Assembly (NCBI GenBank): GCA_937915285.1
Contig: CALDNG010000037.1
Coordinates: 1 to 6,111 of the forward strand
Direction of reading: 5' to 3'
From: an uncultured Desulfomonile sp.
GTDB taxonomy: Bacteria; Desulfobacterota; Desulfomonilia; Desulfomonilales; Desulfomonilaceae
DNA length: 6,111 nucleotides
Shown here piece after piece: positions 1 to 6,111 of the stretch (position 1 is the first letter of the stretch; each line of letters opens with the position of its first letter). The notes under the pieces are model-generated. The model searched no databases, was not told where the DNA came from, and saw only the letters and a program-made list of their open reading frames with translations. Made by a program: the position numbers and the translations under genes.

Positions 1-42
1 ATCCACTCGTGACTGGAGTTCAGACGTGTGCTCTTCCGATCT
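1..42. other. Illumina TruSeq adapter contamination (adapter plus index)
   Basis: Bases 9-42 match, from memory, the 34-base TruSeq index-side (read 2) adapter, beginning GTGACTGGAG and ending CTCTTCCGATCT, the usual 3' end before the insert. Bases 1-8 sit where the i7 index belongs; their reverse complement is GAGTGGAT, which I recall as TruSeq index 23. Native sequence therefore starts at 43. The minus frame stays open through this segment down to base 3, which would append roughly 14 false residues to the megasynthase. It is a library artefact left at a contig end, not a biological element. Confidence 0.97.
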
Positions 43-320
43 AACTCGAAGCTCTTCCTGTCCAGAACTTCATCGGGTATGGCGCCCATTAAATTGATGA
101 TCCCGGTTCGCTGCAATACAAGGTTTTTTAGCTCACCAATTTCAGCTATCCTGGCCACATCCGCATGACCACCTGAATTCAAGCCCTTTTCAATGTAATC
201 GGCTAGATCGTTGCTACCTGAGATGATAATGAACCTATCGACCTTCAAGGGATCAATCTTTGGCGAATCGGGTAAGGCAAAGAGTCCCGCCTCATAGAGG
301 CCTATCTCAGGTCCTTTTTC
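43..320 (-). other. Start of a probable ketoreductase (KR) domain, truncated
   Basis: Residues about 1931-2022. After the ACP2 tether comes GLYEAGLFALPDSPKIDPLK, then strand DRFIIISGSNDLADYIEKGL, and later TGIINLMGAI. This layout resembles the N-terminal structural half of a type I KR, where a similar strand (often of the form DGVVHL) follows. The NADPH-binding and catalytic Tyr/Ser/Lys parts would lie beyond the contig end, so activity cannot be judged. KR after tandem ACPs is the order known for PfaA. An unrelated domain is possible but less likely. Confidence 0.62.
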
Positions 321-3300
321 AGCTCCCTTTTCCTCAACAGCAGCGATTGCTTCGGAGGCTTCAGCAGGTTGAACATCAGACTGTCGACCCTCCATCACAA
401 AACCGATTATATGTTTGATTGTGGGGAAGTCGGCAATTTTGAGGCCATCGATGCGGGGGATACCAAAGGCTTCCCTAACTTCGGAAATGAATTCAGCCTG
501 TTTCACGGTATCTATGCCCAAGTCAGCCTCGAGATCTAGTTCTACATCAAGCATATCTGCTGGATAACCGGTCTTCTCGGATAGCAGAGCCAATATTTTC
601 TCCTGAACCGCAGAGCTGTCTTGGGAGCTTGCGGCTACAGGCAGAGCATCGTGGCTTTGCTCACCGGATTTCGAAGTTGTATGGGAAAGCACAAAATTGA
701 TTATGTGCTCTATTGTAGGAAATTCGGCTATCTTGAGGCCATCAATGCGAGGTATTTCGAATTTTTCCCTGACTTCCGTTATAAATTCGGCCTGCTTGAC
801 CGTGTCAATGCCCAGATCAGCCTCAAGATCAAGCCCCGTATCTAGCATTTCAGAAGGATATCCTGTCTTTTCGGAGAGAAGCGCCAGAATTTCAGACCTC
901 ACATGATCGGCGCCTACATTGGGTTGGACGTCCTTTATGACTACCGGTACGGGCTCAGGAACAGATTTAGCGATGGGCGCATTTACGACCTTGGGTTGAG
1001 ATTTTGCGCCTTCGCGTTGCGCCACCTTCAAGGTCCGATCTTCCACTGTAATCACGGGGTCATCATATCCTGTTACCTTTTTGAGCCAGTCACGATGGGT
1101 CGGGATGTCTACAACCCTGTTTTCTTCATGAGAGTTCACCTTGTAGAGTGACATGACGATCTGAGAGCCAAAGCCAGCGGCTAGCCTCAGAGCATACTGG
1201 GAATCACATTTCCCTCCACGACTCAGTTGAAGGTCCTCAAAATTGGGGTCTGGAGTTTTCAGATTGGGTATTGGAGGCAGGAGGCCTTTTTGCAGACATC
1301 GGATTGCAACTACATCCTCTACACCAACTCCCATGGTATGCCCGGTAAATCCTTTGGTATTGGCTATGGGAATCCGGGTCACCGACTCACCGAAGGTATT
1401 TCTTAGGGCCTTTATTTCAGCGTCTGCGCTGCCGCCTCGTTTTGGTGAATAGGTCTCATGGGACATGAAAAACATTTTTTGGGCCAGTTCTTTCCTGCTA
1501 GTCCCGGACTGTTTCTCCCACTTGGAGATCATCGATTCCATCACGTTAGAAATATGATCCACATCCAGCCTGGTCCCATGGAACCCACTGTTCGCAACAA
1601 CTCCGGCTTCGATTGAGGCTACACTCTCCATGCCACGTTTCTTGATGAGTTCCTCTTTTTCGAGAACCAACCCAACTGCGGCAGACCCGAGAATCAAACC
1701 GTGTCGTCTGTCATCGAATGGCAGGGCCGCCTCGGAGAGGTTGGGGCTGGTCGTAGCAGCGCCCATAGCCAGAAAACCGGATCCGACCCATGGCAGCAGA
1801 GTTCTTCCTGCCACATCGTCGGCTGCGATTATTATCACACGCTTGGCCTGACCGGTCCTGATCCAGTCGCGTCCGACAAGTATGGCCTGAGTAGTACCCG
1901 CGCATGCAGCGTCAACATGTGTGTTTGGACCTTGGGCCTTGATGAGTTGCGCTAACTGACCGTGAGCCATGCTCATGACTCTAAGAAGGAATGTCCTGTT
2001 GAACGTATAAATGTCCTCTTCTTCATCTGATCCGGAAATTTTGCTGAATTCCTGGGTGAACCATTTGGTGACCCTTTCTCGCTCTCTATCGTCCCGAATT
2101 CTCTCCACAAGTCCGGTGTAAAAATCTATCAAACGCTTCTTGGCTCCAGCCCCGTATTTTGCGGCCGTTTCCCGGGTTACCTCATCCACGAGCGAGGCCA
2201 TTCCGGGAAAAGCGGAAGCGAATATGACGCCGGTCTCGGATCGAAGCTCCTGAGGCAAAGCCCATGAGTCAGGTAACTCAGTGCCAGCGCTTGTCGTCTT
2301 CATCTGACGGACGAGAGGTATGCCGGCGTCTCTCAGGGCCTCCAAACCAGCCGCAATCGACAGCCTTGTGGTGACATCCATGGCTGACACAATCTTGTCA
2401 TCCAGACCGTACTCCTTGCCTATTTCTTCATCATTGAAGAATCCGGCCAACTGAATCACACCCGAAATGTCGTCAACTGACCTTAGTCCGGCCTCTCCAT
2501 CCGGTCCTTTGTACAGGCGCTCAACATTCTTATCCAGCATGTCAACCCGGCCATATTCAGGAACCTGTTTTATGAAGTTCTTGCCGAGAATAAGATCATC
2601 AAGATTTTCTCTATCGAATGCAAAACGGACATCTGATGGTAATCCAGCCGAGACTCCCGATACGACTACCGGATCAAAATCCATCCCCTCGGATCTGACC
2701 GTCTGGACCGTTTTCTCCAGTGGTAGTATGTTTTCAACGAATGATTGATAGCCTGTCTTGAGTAAAGCTCTTATCGGATTTCCCTGAAGTTCAACGTATC
2801 TCTTGAATTCATTTTTAGCCGCTATCTGCTTTAGCTCCTCGTCCAACAGGATGTCCATTGGAGAAGGGATGAGTTTGACGGGTTGCGGAGCCGGGTCGGG
2901 TTGCCGCTGAATTGTTTCATCCTGTGGCCTGACAACCCTCAGTTCAGGTTTCCTCGTGGCTGAGGATGCCTTGGAAGGATTGGCTTCAGCGCCTTCAATA
3001 TCTACTTCGAATCCCTCGATCATTAGGGCGGCCAGGCTCTCCATCAACTGGAGAATCCCGCCCTTCTTGGGGTGATTCATTGGCAGCGCCAGAGCGTCAG
3101 GGGACAGCGTATCAAGTGTAAGATTTGTCATCACCCTTTTGGGACCGCACTCCAAAAACACCCTGATCCCATCACTGTACATCTTTCGAAGCGTTTTCAC
3201 CCACTCGACCGGAGCAGCGAACTGCTTGCCAAGCAGATCTCGAATCTTCCCTGGAGCGGCAGGCCCCAACGGATAATAATCGCCGGTAACGTTGGACATT

Positions 3301-6111
3301 ATCGGTGTGGTCGGCGGATTAACCTTCAGAGTCTCCAGGGTTCTCATGAAAGGCTCTCTGGCCGGCGCCACCACTCCTGAATGGAATGCCGCAGAAACAG
3401 GGACGAGTACCCCCTCCAGACCTCTGGACCTGAACAATTCACCTGCCTTTTTCACAGCCTCCGTCTCACCTGAGATGACCGTTTGCTTTGGGGAATTCTT
3501 GTTCGCCGCCACCACGTAACCATCAACCTCCGCCAATGCTTCCTCAACCACACGAGCATCCGCAGGGATGCTCATCATGAGTCCTGGATCAGCGATGCTG
3601 ACACGAGCCATCTCGCGACCCCTTACAGCAACTGCCTCAAGCGCATCCCGGAATGAAAATACTCCTGCAGCCACACACGCAGCATATTCTCCCAATGAGT
3701 GTCCCGCGCAGGCTACCGGCCTGACTCCCATCTTTTCCAGTAAACGGAGCATGGCAGTATCGGCCGTCAGAATCATTGGCTGAAGTATCTGAGTGTCTCT
3801 CAGCGGATCAGAGCCGTCCTCCGCCGACTTGACCTGGCTTGCCTCATCGGGGAAAACCATCGAGATTATTGATGGAAGCCCTAAGCCCTGTAAAATCTCG
3901 TCTGCCTCCGCAAAAGTCTCCGCAACAACAGGGAAGCGGTCCGACAAGTCCCTGAACATGAAGGGATACTGCGATCCCTGTCCAGGGAACAGGAATGCCG
4001 CCCCCGGATTCTTCCTGGCCACCACGCCTTGAGCAAAGCTTATTCCACGAGCAGGCAAAGCCGGCCTCTTTGCTGGGTCTTTGATGACTTCCAAAATGGT
4101 TTCAAGCTTCTTGACGGCCATGTCGCAATCTGTCGCGCCGAAACCGAACCTCAGATCCATTGAGGGAAGGCCTTTTCTTGAATCAACTGACACGGACCTG
4201 AAAGAAGAATCGTTGAGTTCGGACAGAATTTGTCGGATTCGGCCCTCTATTTCATCCGGAGTGTTACCTGCAATGACCCACGGCTCACCTTCAACCCGAA
4301 GACTTGACGGTTTTGGCCATTTGGGCGCAACAAACTCGACAACTTCCTGCGCTGCAACAGTCGTCGCGGTCTTTGGAACAAGCTTGAGGTTGGGAGAGAA
4401 CTCCTGAAGCGCCACATGAAAATTGGTCCCTCCAAAACCAAAAGCGCTCACTCCAGCCCGGCGCGGGCTTCCGTTACTGTTTTTCCACGGCCTTGAATCC
4501 GTCAACAATCTCAGTGGCGAGTTTTCCCAATCTATACAAGGATTTGGCTTGCTGATATTGATGGTCGGCGGTAGGGTCCTGTGATAGAGCGCCAAGAGCG
4601 CTTTAATTATTCCGGCTGCCCCGGCCCCAGCTTTCAGATGCCCTATCTGGGATTTCACGGAGCCGATACCTACTGAACCAGGAGACACCCCAGCCTGCCG
4701 GAAAAAAGTATCCAGGAGCATTAGCTCCGTCTTGTCGCCTACCGGCGTCGATGTTCCATGCGCCTCGATCAACCCTATTGTTTTAGGATCAACCCCTGAG
4801 CCTTCAAGACAAGCCCTGATCGCCCTCTCCTGTCCAGCCGCATTCGGCGCTGTAATACCCTTGCCCCGTCCATCAGAGGAAGAACCCACCCCAAGTATCA
4901 GGCCATAAACTCTGTCACCATCTCTCATGGCTTCAGAGAGCCTTTTAAGGACCATCATGCCAGCGCCTTCACCCATGATGAAACCATTGGCGCCCTGATC
5001 GAAGGGCCTGGAGCCGTCAGCCGAAAGCGCCCCGACCTTACAGAATTTTATAAATGAAGAAGGATGCATAGCTGCGTCAACGCCACCGGCCAAAGCAAGA
5101 TCCATGGATCCAGAACGTAGTCCGTTTACAGCATTCATTATGGCGGCCAAAGAAGAAGCGCAAGCGGCGTCTACAGTAAAATTCGGGCCTTCCAGATTGA
5201 ACACGTTTGCCACACGTCCAGCTATTACATTCGGAAGCTCGCCGGGCAGAGAATCCTCGGTGATCTCAGGCAGTCCATCCAGGTAATTCCGGGTGAAGAT
5301 TTCTATAGCCGCTGCGGTAGAGGCCTCATCCATACCGGACTGTTGAAGTGACCGTCGCAGCATCTCTGCAGCCCGCGGAAGAGCCAGCCTCTCAGCATAT
5401 TTATCTGTCGTCTCACCACCCATGGAGTTGCCTATAACGATTCCTACCTTAACACCTTTCAGGGCTTCCGCTTTGAGCCCAGCGTCTTCGAGCGCATCGG
5501 CTACACAACTCACCGCGAGTTTCTGGGTCCGGTCCATTTTCCTGGCTACCGACGGCGGTATGCGGAATTTTAATGGATCGAATTCAAATTCTGTGATGAA
5601 TCCGCCTATACACGAGTAAGTCTTGTCTGGAATCTTGGGATTGGGATTGTAATAATAATCAATGTTTCGCCATCTATCGGCCGGAGCCTTGATTATACCG
5701 TTGCGTTTCTCAATCACGTATTTCCAGAAACTTTCAGGCGAATCCGATCCCGGCAGCCTTAAGCCCATACCTATGACCGCAATTGGTTCACGCGGAGGAT
5801 CGAGTTCCATTTCGTGCTGGAGTGATTCCGGTTCATAATCCTTCTCAACAGCATTAGCTTCCTGAAGCGGTGGCTGGGAAATGGTTATTGTTGTTTGCGG
5901 AATACCGGCTGCCAGTTCATGTAAGGCAGACTCAACGTTATCGGATTGGCCAGGAGAATCAAGATTGTCATCCATGGCTTTTGGTGTGCCGGATACCTCA
6001 TTCCCAAAAAGGTTGGCTGGATTTTCCATGTTAAAAACGTCTTGACCTTTTACAAGGATTTCTCTGTGGATTTCATCAATGGTGGTCGTGTCGCCAAGCA
6101 GGCAGACACCC
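43..6111 (-). CDS. Type I polyketide/PUFA-type megasynthase, KS-AT-KS-ACP-ACP-KR..., partial at both ends
   Basis: One minus-strand frame is open from 6110 to 45 (2,022 codons); I translated it line by line and found no stop and no frameshift. Domain order is KS1, AT, KS2, ACP1, ACP2 and the start of a probable KR. KS1 and AT keep every catalytic residue expected for chain elongation from malonyl units. PfaA of PUFA synthases normally runs KS-AT-(ACP)n-KR-DH, so the order fits except for the extra KS2 between AT and the ACPs. By family analogy it is a cytosolic iterative enzyme making a long-chain lipid or polyketide; the product cannot be told from this window. The N-terminus is uncertain: the frame is open to the right edge. 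The first in-frame Met is at 6027-6029, but the purine-rich AAGG upstream is about 16 bases away, too far for a convincing ribosome binding site. The C-terminus is lost at the adapter junction (42/43). No symbol is given because the architecture is not standard PfaA. Confidence 0.95.
390..602 (-). other. Acyl carrier protein domain ACP2 (Thr at the pantetheine site)
   Basis: Residues 1837-1907. It has the same fold and signature as ACP1, again with Thr (Thr1868, codon 507-509) in DLEADLGIDTVKQAEF where Ser is expected. About 57 of 70 aligned residues equal ACP1. Tandem carriers are a hallmark of PUFA synthases, where extra copies raise output. An Ala/Glu-rich tether (about residues 1908-1932) connects it to the next domain. 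Confidence 0.9.
687..902 (-). other. Acyl carrier protein domain ACP1 (Thr at the pantetheine site)
   Basis: Residues 1737-1808, a four-helix carrier domain of normal size. Helix 1 is ILALLSEKTGYP, and the signature is DLEADLGIDTVKQAEF. The position normally held by Ser (LGxDS) is Thr1770, codon 801-803. The helix-3/4 region, IPRIDGLKIAEFPTIEHII, is typical of PUFA-synthase carriers. The domain would hold malonyl and growing acyl chains through a phosphopantetheine arm if Thr can be modified. It is followed by a linker of about 28 residues, rich in Ser and Ala, and then by a near-copy, ACP2. Confidence 0.9.
903..1139 (-). other. Linker between KS2 and ACP1
   Basis: Residues 1658-1736. The start (VNSHEENRVVDIPTHRDWLKKVTG) may be a post-KS tail packing on KS2. 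The remainder is rich in Pro, Val and Lys (for example PIAKSVPEPVPVVIKDVQP), the composition usually seen in mobile tethers that let carrier domains reach several active sites. No motif of a further enzyme is visible. Confidence 0.65.
1140..2675 (-). other. Second, divergent ketosynthase domain KS2
   Basis: Residues about 1146-1657, opening with DPVVVSGVSAGLP. Cys1403 (1902-1904) lies in VDAACAGTTQAI, His1551 (1458-1460) in MSHETYSP, and Lys1586 and His1591 (1338-1340) in NTKGFTGHTMGVGVED. The end is GFGSQIVMSLYK, the counterpart of the KS1 GFGGTN strand. Spacing supports a thiolase-fold KS: His to His is 40 residues in both KS1 and KS2, and Lys to second His is 5 in both. The motifs differ from the usual EAHGTGTP and NIGH forms, and the domain is long (about 512 residues) with a charged helical insertion before the Cys. 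The full Cys-His-His triad is present, so it is not a classical chain-length factor, which would lack the Cys. It could condense, decarboxylate, transfer an acyl chain or act structurally. Confidence 0.85.
2676..3020 (-). other. Linker between AT and KS2
   Basis: Residues 1031-1145. The first half is rich in Pro, Gln, Ala and Ser (for example QRQPDPAPQPVKLIPSP), typical of a flexible tether. The second half (about 1084-1140, DILLDEELKQIAAKNEFKR onward) is predicted helical and charged, and leads into the first strand of KS2. No enzymatic motif is seen. The abrupt change in character marks KS2 as a separately folded unit following the AT. Confidence 0.6.
3021..3995 (-). other. Acyltransferase domain AT, malonyl type
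   Basis: Residues 706-1030. It starts with FLFPGQGSQ. The nucleophile is Ser805 (3696-3698) in GHSLGEYAA; Arg830 (3621-3623) is in VRGREM, and His910 (3381-3383) is in SAAFHSG. The Ser-Arg spacing of 25 and Ser-His spacing of 105 match FabD-like transacylases closely (Ser92, Arg117 and His201 in E. coli FabD). The AFHS motif is the form linked with malonyl-CoA selectivity, as opposed to YASH for methylmalonyl-CoA. Its role would be to move malonyl from CoA to the downstream ACPs. All key residues are present, so it is predicted active. It ends near the helix LQLMESLAALMIEG. Confidence 0.93.
3996..4400 (-). other. KS-AT linker region
   Basis: Residues 571-705, between the end of KS1 and the FPGQGSQ motif of AT. 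The first part is Val/Thr/Pro-rich. The second part (from about WVIAGNTPDEIEGRIRQI) looks like the small alpha/beta linker domain that usually joins KS to AT in type I synthases, ending in a strand before the AT core (RPALPARGISFAQG). No catalytic motif is visible. Confidence 0.7.
4401..5789 (-). other. Ketosynthase domain KS1 (canonical, PUFA-synthase type)
   Basis: Residues about 108-570. The domain opens with EPIAVIGMGLRLPG, the usual KS N-terminal strand. The nucleophile is Cys317 (5160-5162) in VDAACASSLAAI. His451 (4758-4760) is in EAHGTSTPVGD, and Lys486 plus His491 (4638-4640) are in KSQIGHLKAGAG. The domain closes with GVSAFGFGGTNFHV. The complete Cys-His-His triad predicts decarboxylative Claisen condensation between the growing acyl chain and malonyl-ACP. 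At about 463 residues it is longer than a plain KS (about 425). The extra length is a predicted helical insertion between the GNSMGG segment and the active-site Cys, a feature I associate with KS domains of PUFA-type synthases. It is followed directly by the linker to AT. Confidence 0.95.
5790..6110 (-). other. N-terminal leader of the megasynthase, before KS1
   Basis: Residues 1-107 precede the first recognised domain. Residues 1-27 (VCLLGDTTTIDEIHREILVKG and a few more) look like a short strand followed by an amphipathic helix, so they could be the end of a folded segment lying further upstream. Residues 28-107 are acidic and rich in Asn, Gln and Pro, as expected of a disordered linker. Possible starts are Met28 (6027-6029) and Met46 (5973-5975). 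Neither has a well-placed Shine-Dalgarno sequence, and the two other minus-strand frames hit stops within 100 bases of the edge. I recognise no domain here. The true start is probably beyond the window. Confidence 0.6.

Larger units (their letters stand above)
390..902 (-). repeat. Tandem duplication of the ACP-coding unit
   Basis: Two copies of the carrier module lie 294 bases (98 codons) apart, measured between the two Thr codons. The proteins agree at about 57 of 70 positions, while many codons differ synonymously (the key Thr is ACG in ACP1 and ACC in ACP2). It therefore looks like an old in-frame duplication under selection rather than a fresh copy or an assembly duplicate. Confidence 0.9.

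Noticed and set aside
390..902. Non-coding direct repeat or mobile-element signature with a 294-base period
   Set aside because: The similarity is explained by two in-frame ACP domains with mostly synonymous differences. There are no inverted ends, target duplications or transposase.
1711..1905. Minus-strand open frame of 64 codons in another phase
   Set aside because: It overlaps the KS2 active-site region in a different frame. The main frame there encodes the conserved VDAACAG motif, so this is a shadow.
1140..2675. KS2 as a chain-length factor (catalytically dead KS partner)
   Set aside because: Chain-length factors lack the nucleophilic Cys. KS2 keeps Cys1403 and both His residues with normal spacing, so this reading is less likely, although a structural role cannot be fully excluded.
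4247..4441. Minus-strand open frame of 64 codons in another phase
   Set aside because: It covers the end of KS1 and the KS-AT linker in a different frame. The main frame there encodes FGFGGTNFHV, so this is a shadow.
621..5619. Many plus-strand open frames of 60-108 codons (for example 2467-2748, 3072-3380 and 4081-4407)
   Set aside because: They lie antisense to conserved catalytic domains of the megasynthase, have low-complexity Ser/Arg/Pro-rich translations with no recognisable motif, and overlap one another. They are shadows of the minus-strand gene.
6027..6029. Met28 as the translation start
   Set aside because: The only purine-rich stretch upstream (AAGG) is about 16 bases away, and the frame remains open and protein-like to the window edge. 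It is kept only as a possibility.
43..6110. Frameshift or stop inside the megasynthase, suggested by the lack of a complete long open frame
   Set aside because: Triplet-by-triplet reading of the minus frame shows no stop and no phase change across all domains. The frame simply has neither start nor stop inside the window.

Overview
The window is filled by one protein-coding frame on the minus strand. It is open from the right edge (base 6110) down to base 45 with no stop codon: 2,022 codons of native sequence, with both the gene start and the gene end outside the window. The protein is a multidomain type I polyketide/fatty-acid megasynthase resembling PfaA of polyunsaturated-fatty-acid (PUFA) or secondary-lipid synthases. 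Residue numbers below count the codon at 6108-6110 as residue 1.

Layout in protein order (right to left on the map): acidic/Pro-Gln-rich N-terminal leader (residues 1-107); canonical ketosynthase KS1 (about 108-570, Cys317/His451/His491); KS-AT linker (571-705); malonyl-type acyltransferase AT (706-1030, Ser805/Arg830/His910); flexible linker and helical segment (1031-1145); a second, divergent ketosynthase KS2 (about 1146-1657, Cys1403/His1551/His1591); Pro/Val-rich linker (1658-1736); two tandem acyl carrier protein (ACP) domains (1737-1808 and 1837-1907) that carry Thr where the phosphopantetheine Ser is expected; and the beginning of a probable ketoreductase (KR) domain, cut off at the contig end.

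The first 42 bases are not biological. Bases 9-42 match the Illumina TruSeq read-2/index adapter, and bases 1-8 read like a sample index, so real sequence begins at base 43. The frame happens to stay open through the adapter, so automatic gene calling would add about 14 false residues.

How the parts would work together (inference from family knowledge): AT loads malonyl units onto the tandem ACPs, KS1 performs the repeated Claisen condensations, and KR reduces the beta-keto group. Dehydratase and enoyl-reductase functions would lie downstream in the same chain or in partner proteins outside the window. The role of KS2, placed between AT and the ACPs, is not obvious and is the most interesting biological question here, together with the Ser-to-Thr change in both ACPs.

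Organism: the roughly balanced base composition and the ACP sequence style (DLEADLGIDTVKQAEF) recall megasynthases of deltaproteobacterial lineages (Desulfobacterota/Myxococcota). This is a low-confidence impression from memory. No RNA genes, mobile elements, CRISPR arrays, promoters or terminators were found, and no stretch of native sequence lies outside the coding frame.
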